DNA from: Ganoderma boninense
Taxonomy: Eukaryota > Basidiomycota > Agaricomycetes > Polyporales > Polyporaceae
Assembly (NCBI GenBank): GCA_002900995.3
Contig: CM035305.1
Span: 4,992,908 to 5,056,907, forward strand
DNA length: 64,000 nucleotides
Reading direction: 5' to 3'
Shown here: in pieces, positions 36,993 through 50,094 of the stretch
Numbering within the stretch: the stretch's first letter is position 1
How the letters are laid out: every line of letters begins with the position of its first letter
Notes under the pieces: generated by a model
The model's database searches: none
What the model saw: the letters and a program-made list of their open reading frames with translations, nothing else
What the model was told of the DNA's origin: nothing
Made by a program: the position numbers and the translations under genes

Positions 36993-38423
36993 ATGTCCAA
37001 GGCGTACATCGAACCCCCAACCGTAGACTCGACTGCCGTCTTCAAGAATGATATATTCAAGGGAAAAGTCCTCTTCTGTACCGGTGGCGGCTCCGGTATC
37101 TGTAAGGCCATGACGCAAGCTGTGGTACGTCTATTTCCTCAAGGTGTCCATGTCGGCAATACACCGCTAAGGACATGTTTTGACTAGATGAAGCACGGTG
37201 CCAGTGCTGCTATTGTCGGACGGAAGTAGGTCCTGCCGGCCTCTCTCTCCTCACGGACGTGTGCATGACTGTTTTGACCAGGCTCGACCGCCTCGAGGCC
37301 AGCGCGAAGGAACTCTCCGCTGCAACCGGCAGCCAGTGCATCGCACTGCAAGCGGATGTGAGAAACACGAAGCAGCTGCAAGATGCCGTGGCGAAGACCG
37401 TCGAGACATACGGCAGAATCGACTTCGTCATCTGCGGTGCGCAACACCCTCGTCCTCCCTCCCACCGTCCAGCAAAACCGCCCGAGCTGATGTCCTGTGC
37501 GCCGCGCTGCAGGTGCCGCTGGGAACTTCCTCGCGCCGATCTCCAACCTGTCCGAGAACGGGTTCAGGACCGTCATCGAGATAGACACGGTGCGCGCGCC
37601 CTCACGCTGCGGCGACGACGAGCTGACCCCCGTCTCTGAGAACACAGATCGGCACGTACAACACCATCAAGGCGACGCTCCAGCACCTCCGCGCCTCGCG
37701 GGGCTCGTACATCCACGTCAGCGCGACTCTGCACTACCGCGGTACGTGCCGCCACCGCCGCAGGCCACCGCTGAGACTGACCTCCTCTGCGCCCGCCAGC
37801 CACGCCCTACCAGGTCCACGTCTCCGCAGCTAAAGCCGCCGTCGACGCCAGTGAGTGGGAACCTGCCCCCCGGGTCCTGATCGCGCGCCCGCTTCTGACC
37901 GCGTCCTTTCAGCGTCTGCGGTCCTCGCCGTCGAGGAAGGCCCGAACGTGAGTGCGCCCGCTCCCAACCCCAGCCTCCCCTCTCCGTTCTCCGTTCTCCG
38001 TGCCCGCTTCCACACCTCGGATGCACACTCCGCTAACTCACCCTTACTCCCCCCATCTCACTTTCTCTCTCTCTCCCGTCCGCGCGTCTTTCTCTCGCGC
38101 ATCCGCATCCCCATACATAGGGCGTGCGCTCGAACGTGCTCGCGCCCGGGCCGATCGCAGGCACGGAGGGCATGGACCGCCTCTCCGCCAAGGACGGCAG
38201 CAGCGCGAGCAGCCACGGCGCGGCGCCGACGGGGCGCGACGGGGGCGTGCAGGACGTCGCGAACGCGGCCGTGTTCCTCTTCAGCCCCGCCGCGCGCTAC
38301 ATCACGGGCCAGGCGCTCGCCGTCGACGGCGCCTCCGAGCACCTCCGCGCGTTCCAGCTGCCGTACCCGCAGGCCGTCCTCGACCCCGCGTCCGTCGCGC
38401 ACCTCATCAAGCCCCGGCTCTAG
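36993..38423 (+). CDS. SPS19: Peroxisomal 2,4-dienoyl-CoA reductase-like SDR
   Basis: Eight exons: 36993-37124, 37188-37225, 37282-37436, 37513-37589, 37648-37741, 37800-37850, 37913-37947 and 38121-38423; 294 aa, all phases joining. The Rossmann cofactor motif TGGGSGIC is near residue 33. Then come the catalytic region (ICGAAGNFLAP, HVSATLHY) and the Tyr-x-x-x-Lys pair in PYQVHVSAAKAAVD. The C-terminal block reads APGPIAGTEGMDRL and ANAAVFLFSPAARYITGQAL. This matches the Sps19/DECR2 type, which uses NADPH to reduce 2,4-dienoyl-CoA during breakdown of unsaturated fatty acids. The C terminus Pro-Arg-Leu is only a weak PTS1-like signal, so peroxisomal location is inferred from the family. Other SDR substrates are possible. 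Confidence 0.88.
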
Positions 38424-41400
38424 ATCTGATTCCGCCGAGTGCGTGTGGGGCGTGGGCGTGCGAGGGGGTGGAGGGGTACGATATGCGATGCGATGCGATA
38501 CGAGGTTACCCCGCACACCGCACGCCGCCCGCGGACGGCTGAAGGCGGGATGTGGCACCTCGGCGCGGGGGCTCTAGACTGTCTGTGTGTGCGCGCGCGC
38601 ATTCTCACCGGCTCGCGAATGTGGACGGATATGGACGTGCGATAGCAGCGCCGGCATAGCATGCATGTACAGTACGTGAGTCTGACGATCTAGGGTAAGA
38701 GATAAAGATAGATATGCACGCCCCAGCCAGATCTTGGCGGGCACTAGTACTTGCGCACGGTGGACGGGCTACACGGCCGGCAGTAGTATACAGAGTACGT
38801 GCTAAGGCGTGGCAGACTACCGGTGCCAGCGGCGAGTGTGTGACAGATGACATGGCAGTACTAGTGGCAAAGGCGGCATCGGGCCTTGTAAGTGTAAGAA
38901 AGTACGTATGTTTATGTTTGATTCCGAATTCGCGCGGCGTCGCCAAACCAGGCAACCAACTACGATCGTCGGGCGCTTATGGCCGTGACATACCTCCAAT
39001 TGCTGGACAGCTGGAGGGCGGCCTGCGGATCGCGCAGGAAGTGGTTGACGTCGTACATGATGCCATTAGGCCCCGGTGAGGTCGTCCCGCCGCGCCAGGG
39101 CGGGCACCAGGGGGTTGATGGGATTTCGAGCTTCGCGGAATCGGCATGACTCTGAGTATACGTACTTGCGAGCCTTACGAGCCCTTTGAGTTTCTGCGGA
39201 TCCGGGAGGTGGCTACCGTCCATCCGACGCGGTCAGAATCCCAGATAGTCGGTATTGGTAAATTTGTGGATCTATGTATCGCGTTAAAATGAAAACGCTT
39301 GGCTATACTAGTACTACATACTGCTTGATCGATGGCGGGCTCTGTAGTAGGCGTCGAAAGACGAGCCAACCATGCGCGGGGCGAACACACAGCAGAGGCA
39401 CATGCACACGAGCGAATGGGCGTTCGCCGTTGAGGATCGAGAATCGAGAACCGACAACGCTCGCAGCGAGAAGCACCCGGTGCCTTGGCATACGAGCGGA
39501 CTGCCTTTCCTCCGGGCCCCACCAAGGCGTACGCATCCGAGTCTGCCAGTGACATGCCCGGCCCTTCGCCAAAATCGCGCACTCCCTGATGAGGGTTCAG
39601 AAGAGGAAGAGCAGTCAGTCGCAGTCTAGGCACCTGGCAGGGTTCGCATCGCCTCGCCCCCGCCCCTCGCGGCGGTTCCCAGTTCCCAGACGCACATGGG
39701 GGATGGAAGGGAGGGGGCGCACACGGGCCCTGAACGTAGGAATGCCTGCCAGAGCGGGGGGAGCAGCGCGCGTCATCTGACGGCGGACGTGAGATGCGGC
39801 AGAAGTGGGAGGAGGAGTTGGGAGCGGGGGTTGTCCGGGAGAAGGGCGCACGGGGGAAGCAGGGGGCTATCTCGCACCCTGGGGCAGGGGGCGATCTCGC
39901 ACCCTGCATCTTCGGGGGCTAAGATGCGTCCGATAGGCTGCGTGAAGGTCCGAGGGAGAGACCGCACCCGAGCCTGAGCTCGGCGCAGTTGAGCGAGAGT
40001 GCGAGAGTGCGAGTCTGGGGTGGCAGGGGCAGACAGGCAGGCTTCGTGCGGGGGAAGTAGACCCCGCGGAGGGATTGGCTTTGCTGCATCAGAAGAGAAG
40101 AAGGCATGGACGTTTTCCGGCGCGGACGTGGGCTTGCGAACGGCGAGGACGAGCGGACCGAGCACGGCTTGGGTTGGCTGGCTGGTTGGTTGGTTATCGG
40201 GCCTTGGTGGATCAGAGGCCGCAGAGACGATGAGGGTGGGGGGCGGTGGGCCTTCGTGCGACGGTCGGCTGGGGTGCATGTGGACGTGAGTTCGGAGAAG
40301 GCGGGTGTGGCAGGTCGGGTGCGACACGGTCCACGCTAGCTATGCCTGGCGGTTTCGGGCGTAGAGGGTTTCCTAACCCGAGGCCGTGTTTTGGGCAAAA
40401 GGCGAGTGCACCCTCTCGTCCCCCACGGGGTACAAGGCTGTGATGGAGGAAACAGAGTTTCGACGGGGCCGGCGAGAGGACCGACACGTAAGGCGAGCGG
40501 ACAAAGCGGGCGGAGAATAACCATCAGATCCTGTCTTGCGACATTCGATAGAGTACCGGTTTTCGAGCGCGCGTCCTGGCTTCTAGCAGACGATGCACCT
40601 AGTCCTGCAAAAGGCGATAGATCAGATATGGAGACCATCCGGTGCTCGTCGAGAGGCACACATGTGTGGTGTTTTAATCCCCGGATAGCTGCGATATTTC
40701 GCAGAAACGAAGATAGTGCACCGGCTACCATCTCGCCGGGTGTTCTGTGCAGGGAAAGATCACCGAGAAGGAGAGAAAGGACGGTGGTCATTACCCCTTC
40801 GAGGCTCAGAGGACCATCGACAGACCAGGTAATCCAGATGTTGACTACGGCGGCCAGAGAGGAGGAAACTCGGGAGAATGGAGCAGGACTTACGGTGTGT
40901 AGGGAAGCAAGGGGGTGTCCTTCGCAAGCAGAAAGGCCCCTTATCCGGAAGCCGTCGTACATAGTGTGGAACGGTGGGCCTGGATGGTAAGGGGATTATT
41001 GGACGGTGAGGGGAATATGGGACGATTATGGCGCTCACCGAGGAAAAGCCGAACTACGCGTCCTGAATCTCGAAACAACAACGGGCCAAGTTCCCCCCGA
41101 TTGAAATGTTGAAGTGACGGCGGAAGCCTAGTATGCCTTACACGGCTGCGAGGCTCAGCCGTTCCTTCTGCGGTCATTGGGGCAGGGAACATCGGACAGT
41201 TGTTGCAACCAGCAGCACCGGCGGCTGTGCCCGATGTTCAGGAGGTGGAGCGGAAATAGCCGAACGTCCACACCAGGCATCGCCACCGCCAGCCTCTCCT
41301 CCTCTATCCTCCCCTCTCAATCTGATCCCAATGGCTCTTTACGAAACTTGAATCAACCCACTGTGCCAGCACTTGCTACCGAACTTAACTTATATACGCT

Positions 41401-43877
41401 TCCAGTTTCTCTCCGCTCCTCGAGGCTCCGTGACGTGTCACCTGTCCTGCCACCAACTCGAACACGTCTGGGGATACTCCTAAAGGAACGACGAGTATTG
41501 TCCGGTAGTTGAAGGTTATCTTCCTGTCTGGATGCAGTTCCGATTTCTAACATCGGCTCGACCACCGCAGGAACCCAGCTCTGTGCGTCTTCCCTCTAGC
41601 GCCTCCCCAGTCCGCTTACGACATTCGCGGTCATGCGACCTCGCCTTCTCTCGCCGAGCCGCAGGGGACGCCGGGTCTTACGTTTTCTGCTGGCCCCAGC
41701 GCACTCGAACCTCTTCTTGGACCTCGACGTGCATCGCCATTCGGACGCCTATCCTAGGAAAATTTCACCTCCGGCCGGTATAAAGTCCACGCTCGGGTCT
41801 TTCTCGGCGACGCTTCGCCTCTCTGCTCGTTCTTGCGACCGTCGAACGACATGCTGGCGATCCTAGGCCTGCTCGCCGCCAACCTGCTCTCGGGGCTGGG
41901 CGTTCTCGCGCGAGAACCGTCAACTCTCGAACGAAGCTGCTCCAGAGAAGCACGAGCGACAGCGTGCCTTCTCTGAATGTGTCGTCATGCCCAGGTGGGT
42001 CCTTCGATGCTGCCTACTGCGTTTTCGCCGATTGGCCATTCCTTTCTTTGTCTTGAATTGTTATGCGGGCAACCACTCGGAGCCTGGTGGTCCGCGCACA
42101 ACATGGTGCTTGAGGGTTCTTCGGAGCAGGTGTTTGTGTGCTCCGTAGCTTTGGTTCGCGGGGTGCATATTAGAGAATTCGGACCTGCATTGCGGTTAAG
42201 GATAGCGTGAAAAAGGATCGGAATACGTTTTTTTATCTTTTGCTGTGGACGTGGGAGGTGGAAAGCAGCCTTGTTTCATACCCATCCCCCTTCACTGATA
42301 GTTCCGGCGGCGTTCTGCGGGTGGGTATGACACAAGGCGACTAGCTCGCTCCTTTGAGTTCTGATGGGGAAAGCTGCTGTGGGAATCTCACGACGAAATG
42401 ATCGGTTACCTTGGGACGTCATGCAACACTTCCTCACCGCGCAACGTTTGTGGACAGCCTTCTGAATTGGACCTTTTTATCAAACTTTCCTTTCACTGCG
42501 ATGGAAAGGCCTCGAGAGGCGCCAATCCGGAGCTGAGAACGGATAAAGGAAACTTTTGTCGTTTCGCAACGCACTCCTCGCTGTGGCGGAAAAGTTCTTT
42601 GTTCTGCAGTCTGTCCATAGGCTCCGGTCTAATCGGTCTGACCGTCTTTGGCGTCCTTGACCACTTGCGTTAGCATCTCAAGTCAAAGGAACTGGTCCAG
42701 CGTGTCGAGGAGAAGTTGAGGTTGGTTGCATGTTCCTGAAATACCTATAATGATTGCCCACGATGCCCTACTAGAACACGCGAAAGGGGCCAGAGCTGGC
42801 TGTCAGTTTCCATTCGGGCATGTGGAGGTCACCGCTGTGCTCGTACCCCTTCCTCTCTCTCGGGCGCGGTTGACATCATTGGATGGCCATGCAGCGGCTT
42901 CTCTCAGACAAGTCAATATGCTGCTGCGTCGGCGCCGCGACATTACCCTGTCCTCCTTTCCGCGTAGCCGGGGTAACCCTCCACGCTGTGCGACGGTGAG
43001 TGCCCGGGTGAAAATGTAAAATGCCAGTAAAGAGCGTTCAGCACGCCGTGCTCGGGGCCCAGGAGGCTCTGCAGGCAGGGTCTCCGGTTGCGGGGGTTCT
43101 GACCGCTTTTACTGGTTGGTGGTCTGCCGATTTTGCTGCAGTTGTGAGTAAGGCATAGAGCCTCCGCTCCGGGCTGACAGCGTATTACTAGAACACAAAC
43201 ATAATTTCAGTTTGGCTTCTTAGCGGAAAAGCATGAGCAAGATGGGCCCACAGCAGCATCATCCAAGGATTGGGATGGAGACGCAGAAATAACGATTCTG
43301 TCTGCAGAAACGTCTCTTCTGGATAAGCGTCCAATTCCCTTGATTCTTCCAAACTCAATTTGCACCGCTTGTCTGCTCCTATCGCTAGCGTGCCGCCGTC
43401 TCGACCAACGCTGTGGCCTTCAAATGAAGCGCTGGTGTATGAGCTTAACATGCGGCCGGAGTCCTCGGATCGCGGCTTCGCTCGCATGTTCTTGAATGCT
43501 TCTCTAGCATGTGGCTAGTCACGGAGTTTCGTTATCCGGGCTTTTCGGAGCGCAAGTCGGCTCTCCATCTGTAGAATACGGGGCATTATTCTGATTGTGA
43601 GGTGGCAGTCTTCACGTCATGTGTAGCGGGCTGCAGACGTCACAATGCCGTTATGGCGAGACTTCTCCGCCGCGTGGTGTTCTATGGAGCTATCAATGAC
43701 TCGATGTTGCGCTCGGATCATTAGGCCCAGGAAAGGCTGAACGCCTATTGTCTCATGTAAAGACGCCTTTCCAAAGCCTTTCCCCTGTGTGATAGATCTT
43801 GGAAATCTTGATCAGGATGCCGAACGCTTTCTTCGCGGTGTGACTCTTCTCCTGTTAATTTCTGAAGCCGTTTACAG
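38424..43877. other. Gene-poor 5.5-kb interval
   Basis: GC-rich first half, closer to 50 % GC after about 41.8 kb. Open frames occur on both strands: minus 40336-40962 (with a GTAAGT-like site), plus 41177-41512, plus 43021-43515 in pieces and minus 43188-43487. All look equally plausible by eye and none shows a known domain. A TATAAAG at about 41781 precedes an ATG at 41851. Not called as genes. The first exon of the GH31 gene (signal peptide) probably lies in the last few hundred bases but I could not place it. Confidence 0.35.
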
Positions 43878-46800
43878 GATACGCCCTGTCTTCCCTGTTG
43901 GAGACCAAGAATGGCATAATGGCTCGTTTGTCCCTCGCAGGACCTGCTTGTCATGCGTTCGGACGTGACATTGCGAATTTGACCTTAGAGGTCACTTACG
44001 AGACGACGACATGGTAAGGGACAACTGTCAATCCGTCTGCTTCTGGTTGACTAATTTACAGCCATTTAGGCTTCATGTGAACATATTCGACACCGAAAAC
44101 ACACAGTTTACCATTCCTCCTGGTGTAATTTCACTTGCTGCGGCTGACAGCGATCCCTCGCTGAAGACGACATCTGACCTTGAGTTTCATTACGAACCAA
44201 GCCCGTTCTCGTTCTGGATTACTCGACGATCAGATCCGGACGCCCAGCCGCTGTTCGACACACGTCCAGGCTCTCTCCCTCCGACTCCCATCCCACCAAT
44301 CATCTCCAGCGATAACAGTACCGCCCTGGATGGCTTCCCACTCGTCTTTGAGGACCAGTACCTGCAACTAACGTCCGCGCTTCCTCTCGGTGCGAATATC
44401 TACGGACTTGGGGAAGTACTTGCCAGCAGCGGGTTCCGGAGGGACATTGGCACGAATGGCGGGGTTGGAACCGTGCAAACCCTATGGGCACGAGACAGTC
44501 CGGACCCAATAGATCAGAATGTGTAAGTTTTTCTGTTGACAGTCTAACTTTGAACTCACGTGTACCTGTCGCTTAGGTATGGCTCGCACCCCATCTACCT
44601 GGAACACCGCTATGACGAGACTTCGAGGCGCGCGAAATCCCACGGCGTCTTTCACTTCGGGTACGAGTGTTCCCTGGCACACACGTCGGGACCCCGACTG
44701 ACACACCTGACATACGTCTTTGCTTCTCTCGCAGTGCCGCGGGGTCTGATGTGCTCCTCCTGACGCCGCCCGCCTCCCCAGTATCGCTTATCGAGTACCG
44801 CCTGCTGGGTGGCACGCTCGACTTCTACTTCTTTGCGGGCCCAAGCCCACAGAAGGTGATCGAGCAGTACGGTGCGCTCATCGGCCTGCCGACATGGCAG
44901 CCCGCATGGGGCTTCGGCTTCCAGCTGTCCCGGTGGGGATACCGCGACATCAACGATACCAGGGATCAAGTGGTGAACATGCGTGCGGCGAACATTCCGC
45001 TGGAGGTCATGTGGAACGACATCGACCTCTACCATGCGATACGGGATTTCACGACGGACCCTGTCAGCTTCCCCGCCGGCGAAGTTCGGGCCTTCGTGGA
45101 CGAGCTGGTGAGAGCCCCCTACCCCGCCCTCTCCTTGCGTAATTCCCCATCGCCCGCACGACACGCTTGCTCACAGGTAGGGTTGCGCTGCGTCTAACCT
45201 TTTGTAGACGGCCAGCCAGCAGCACTACGTTCCCATCGTCGACGCCGCCATCGCGATTTTGGTGAATGATTCCGATGTGGTACGTAAACGAAGCTCGGTG
45301 CTTCCACACGTCCCCGTGATTGACGTGTGCGTGCACCCCAGTACGACCCTTACACCAGGGGAACCGAGCTGTGCGTGAGCCTTCCGCCACATACAATCGC
45401 GCAATCATCTTACCGCGTGTACCCTTGTCGATCAGTGACGTTTTCCTCAAGAACCCGGACGGGTCCCAGTACCTCGGGCAGGTGTGGCCGGGATACACCG
45501 TACGTAACCTCCCTTCCGCTTCCGCCGTCCGCGTCCCAAGCACGCAGACCGGGTTGCCTTTTCCTGCAGGTGTTCCCGGACTGGTTCGCGAACAACACGC
45601 AGGCGTTTTGGACGGAGGCCCTCCGGAACTGGTCGCAGTCCGGCGTCAACTACTCCGGCATATGGCTCGACATGAACGAGGCGTCCTCGTTCTGCATCGG
45701 TTCGTGGTAGGTTAACGTTACGTCCGCCGCCCCCTCGTGCGTTAATTAACGCTTAACTGGCGCGCCGGCAGCGGAACGGGTGCCAATCTGACGGCGGCGA
45801 CGATTCCGACGCAGTTCTTCCCCGGAACGCCAGGCAACCTCGTCACAGACTATCCGGAGGGGTGCGTGTGGTTTGCCCGGCGCTCTTGCCCTGAGCTCCT
45901 TGTAAATTTTCTCTGACGTCGGGTGCGCCGACTGCTAGTTACAACGCGACGATCTGGGGTCCGAGCGGGAACATTACCATCAACGGCACCCTGACGTATG
46001 GAAATGCGAGTGCAGCGGGTGCACTTGCAAAGCGAGGCCTCGGGGCAGCGGCGGAGCCCGGTGTCAACTTGAACAGCCCCCCGTACGCCATCCACAATGG
46101 TGCGTGGACTGGCCTTGCTATTCTGCGACAGCTAACCTATCTCGCCGTGCAGCCGACGGGTTCCTGTCCACGCATACCGTGTCCACGAACGCCACCCATG
46201 CGAACGGCCTGGTGGAGCTCGACGTGCACAACATGTGGGGGCTGATGGAAGAGAAGGCGACGCACCGCGCGCTGCTCGACATCCACCCGGGCAAGCGGCC
46301 GTTCATGATCAGCCGCTCCACGTTCCCGAGCTCGGGCAGGTGGACGGGCCACTGGCTCGGCGACAACATCAGCAAGTGGAGGTACATGTACCTCAGCATC
46401 CAGGGCGTGCTGCAGTTCCAGCTGTACCAGATCCCGTTCGTCGGCGCGGACACGTGCGGGTTCCAGGGAAACACGGACGAGGAGCTGTGCAACCGCTGGA
46501 TGCAGCTCTCCGCGTTCCTGCCGTTCTACCGGAACCATAACGTCCGGAGCGCGCTCTCGCAGGAGCCGTATCGCTGGGACAGCGTCGCGGCTGCTTCCCG
46601 CACTGCCATCAGTGCCCGCTACAACCTGCTCCCTTACTGGGTACGTGCCACTTTTCCGGGATGCGGGCGCATTGTGCGGTTCTCGCTGACCGCGTATCTC
46701 CATGATTTATTGCGCTCCAATTTAGTACACGTTGTTCGCGAATGCTTCACTCTATGGAAGTCCCCCCATCCGAGCTCTGTTCTTCGAGTTCCCCGACGAG

Positions 46801-47476
46801 CCGGAGCTCTTCGAAGTCGACCGCCAATATCTTATCGGGCGAGACTTGCTTGTTACGCCCGTTCTCACTCCGAACGTCTCCACAGTGGATGGTCAGTATC
46901 CGAAGCCTTTGGAATTCCGACTCTTACATATTTTCTGACCGGAGATTCTGTGCAGGCATCTTTCCGGGCCAAGGCCGCGTCATCTGGCGCGACTGGTATA
47001 CACACGAGGTCGTCAACGCTTCCATATCCGCCAACACGACGCTTGCTGCGCCGCTCGGGCACATCAACGTCCACATTCGTGATGGATCTGCCATCCTATT
47101 GCACGCGCAGCCGGCGTACACGATTGCGGAGACGCGCCAGGGCCCGTATGCCCTTCTCGTTGCTCAGGCGGCAGACGGATATGCTTTCGGGACGGCTTAC
47201 ATCGACGACGGGGAGACGGTACCTCCTACGCCGAACACGACGCTCACCATCAAGGCTCGCAAAGGCGCCGTGTCTATTCATTCCGCCGGGGACTTCGACA
47301 TCTCTAAGGCTCTCGATTCGCTCATCGTCTTGGGGGCTGCGCAGACGCAGCCATCCGAGGTCACGGTCGACGGTGTGAAAACGTCTGCGTGGCAATTTGA
47401 TGGTAGCGTTGAGAGATTGGTCTTGACTGGGCTCAAGCTCAACCTGAACCGGGCAGTGACGGTTGAATGGCGGTGA
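43878..47476 (+). CDS. GH31 alpha-glucosidase, first exon not located
   Basis: Thirteen exons recognised: 43878-44013, 44070-44522, 44577-44660, 44735-45107, 45208-45279, 45342-45370, 45436-45499, 45570-45706, 45772-45861, 45939-46099, 46153-46640, 46726-46891 and 46956-47476; about 925 codons, all in phase. The N-terminal beta domain reads GYALSSLLETKNGIMARLSL. Family 31 blocks follow: WGFGFQLSRWGY and EVMWNDIDLYHAIRDF. The nucleophile lies in GIWLDMNEASSFC (Asp codon about 45669) and the acid/base Asp in HWLGDN (about 46362). QIPFVGADTCGF and FLPFYRNHN complete the active site. Both catalytic Asp residues are present, so it should hydrolyse alpha-1,4-glucosides (maltose, starch ends). Family members of this type are secreted; the signal peptide would be on a missing upstream exon. 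A one-base carry-over codon is needed before 43878. Confidence 0.92.
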
Positions 47477-48347
47477 AAATGACGGACGACGGGTTTATGT
47501 ATAGTTAAAAGGTCCATCAGAGTGAACATTTGGGTGTGTACAGCCGTACAAGAGTGGAGGAGGAGTCAACCGGGACCTGCGGATAAAACTATGCCTCCAG
47601 TTCCATTCTCCCACACGCTAGTGCTACAGGAGGCCACGTTCCACGTAATAAAGCCGGCTTCATAAAACGAAGGCTTTGAGGTTTTGCAAAAGGGCGAAGT
47701 AAAGCGACTTTGATCATGATGTACGGCATTGGCTTCGCGGTACGGTGAATCTCCAGCACTATTGCTGGATAGATATGCACCAACATAGGCTATTCCCTAG
47801 AGTCTTGAACAATAGTCTTAAAAAGCATCAGCTTTCAAGTTGCTGGTGACGAAATAGTGGCATACGTTTGCCGTAACAGATACGCGCTTCTCGCGCGCTC
47901 CCTTCTCCTTTTCCGTACACTCACGTGTCCCTGTAGTGTCCCTTTCCCCGCCTTTAGTCACTCCTTCAATTTTCAAAATTTCACCTCTTGCTTACCTTCT
48001 GTTCATCACGCTGGCTCGGGTCCGCTTTTCCTACTACGTCGTACGAGGCGCGGATCTGCCTCTCTCCTACGTACTTAAGGACTGGCACGTCGTCTTAGCC
48101 TCAGAGTCGCCACTGGCAGCGTTAACGTTCTTCAAGCAAGTTGTACTGAGGATACCCGCCGTCGTCACATTTTCGGTGCAATAGAGAGGGACGCATGGAT
48201 GTCGCTTGTGTGCCACGCGATCATCCCCCGGGCCCGAGGCATCAAAAATGTCATCGTGACTCCCAACCGTTTTTCTCCATCTCCGAGGCCGTGCCATTTT
48301 CATCCTCTTCTTACTCGTAGTCTACAGTTATCCCCGCTTTCGCGACA
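47477..48347. other. Intergenic, no gene seen
   Basis: 3' flank of the GH31 gene and upstream region of the kinase gene; AT-richer. No supported feature. Confidence 0.4.
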
Positions 48348-49819
48348 ATGAGGATCAGGTACGGTTCGGAACTCCTTGGTTCGGGTCGGCATGGTCAGCT
48401 CATCTATCTAACATTCTCTACGCCACCAAAGTTAATGAGAGTGTCACTAGGTCTGGTCTGGGACACGACCGTGACCATGGCGGCACACAGCGAATACATC
48501 GGGGGTGCGTTTGCAGTGAAGAAAGCAGCAGTCAGCAACCATATACGACACCCCATGCTACTCCACGAAGCTTGCGCTCTTGTGCTCTTGCAGGGTGCGT
48601 CCACATTTAACCTGTGCAAAGTTTCGTGGCGCTGATGCAAGGCGTTTTCAGGACACTCTGGTATCCCAAAAGCAGTAGCATGGGGGCGATCACAGTTCTT
48701 TGAGTATCTAGTAATGGAGCGTCTGGGGAGCAGCCTCGACAATACCATCGAAGCGGTAGGGGCGGGCAGGTTGACTCTACGTAACCTGGTTGTACTGATG
48801 TACCAGATGGTAAATATGATTGCCATCACGTTGCAGATGTGACTTCCTGACTAACATGGCCTCGGTAGCTCGATGTGATTGAATATGTCCACGACAAGGG
48901 CATCGTTCATTGCGACGTCAAGCCTCGCAACTTGGTCTTTGGATCCCAGTCTGAAGGCAAGGGTGGGAGACTTCATCTCATCGACTTTGGAATCTCCCGA
49001 CCGTGGGTCGACCCAAAGACTGGGAAACCGTTCCTGGAAGAGGAGGAGGTGGGCTTCGGAGGCACCTTACACCTGGCCAGCCGCAACATCCACTTGGGTC
49101 ACAGTGAGCCCTCTTCCTTCCGACTCGTTTTCTTTATCCAGCAAGCGGCTCAGATCTCCGTCCTTCTGCGCAGCCCCATCACGCCGCGACGACATCGAGT
49201 CCATCGCGTACATTCTTGTCAAACTCCTCACTGGCTCCCTCCCTTGGAGCGAGGCTAGGACGCAGGATGAAGTCCTGCAGATCCTGTACGCGCATACCGG
49301 AAGCACGCTGTGCCAAGGCTACGACGACGTTTTCGCCCAGTTCGTAGACTACGCCTGCAGCCTGCGGTACGACGAGACTCCGAAGTACCAGCATTGGCGA
49401 CAGGCGTTCCTTCAGCTCGTTCCTGGCTTGTCCGCCGATGCAGTGTTCGACCGTGAGGACGACAGCGAGCCGCGAGTTGGGGTGCAGAAGAGCGAGAACG
49501 GCGACCGCCTCCGATGCGAGGACTGCCCAAAGGCGCCCGTGTACCCCATCAGCGACATGTCCCAGCGGCGCGTGTATGGCGGTGAGTCTCAGTCGTCCAA
49601 GGGCGGAAAGCACGGATTCGTGCCGAACTTTGGCTCGTCGTGGACCTGCGGGACGCCCATTCGCCTGCCGACGTGTTCGGCGACGAGTTTGCTATCGTTA
49701 AGGAGGCTCTGGAGTTCATCGACGAGCCACCGGATTATATCCAGGGGCCACCCGTGTATGAGGGACTTTCTCCGCCGGAGGAAATCAAGAACGCCCAGTC
49801 CGACTTACACCGTATATAG
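48348..49819 (+). CDS. Casein-kinase-1-like protein kinase
   Basis: Exons 48348-48393, 48451-48594, 48652-48809, 48869-49103, 49174-49581 and about 49611-49819; 399 aa in this model. The Gly-rich loop reads ELLGSGRHG, followed by the ATP-site Lys in GGAFAVKKA. HSGIPKAVAWG and LVMERLGSSL come next. The catalytic loop is IVHCDVKPRNLVFG, with His-Cys-Asp in place of the usual His-Arg-Asp but the catalytic Asp kept. The metal-binding loop is LIDFGISRP. SRRDDIESIAYILVKLLTGS LPW is typical of the CK1 group. The C-terminal part includes RCEDCPKAPVYPISDMS and ends PEEIKNAQSDLHRI. The last intron is odd: a perfect GTGAGT donor at 49582 with the only in-phase acceptor 29 bases on. Alternatively a 158-base intron starts at 49453. 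Substrate unknown. Confidence 0.75.
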
Positions 49820-50094
49820 GCTAAGACTCCTGTAGACTTCATTCTAAGTGATCAGTAGATTAAACATGAACGAGGATCTCTACGGTCGTCGGTGGCATAT
49901 TCTCACCATCGTCAGAGCCACTTAAACTGCATAACCGCAACCGCGATAGAGCGGTCTCGCAACATCATGCGAACCCAAGCCAGCCGTGGAATATACATTC
50001 CTTTGGGAACAATTGACATTCTCCTGGATTGAGCATCAGAATCTCAGTGACGATGCAATGATCAGAAGGCATACAATAAATTCCACTCGCCATT

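Noticed and set aside
40336..40962. 208-codon minus-strand frame with an ATG and an internal GTAAGT
   Set aside because: An equally long plus-strand frame overlaps it, and no motif or paralogue supports either.
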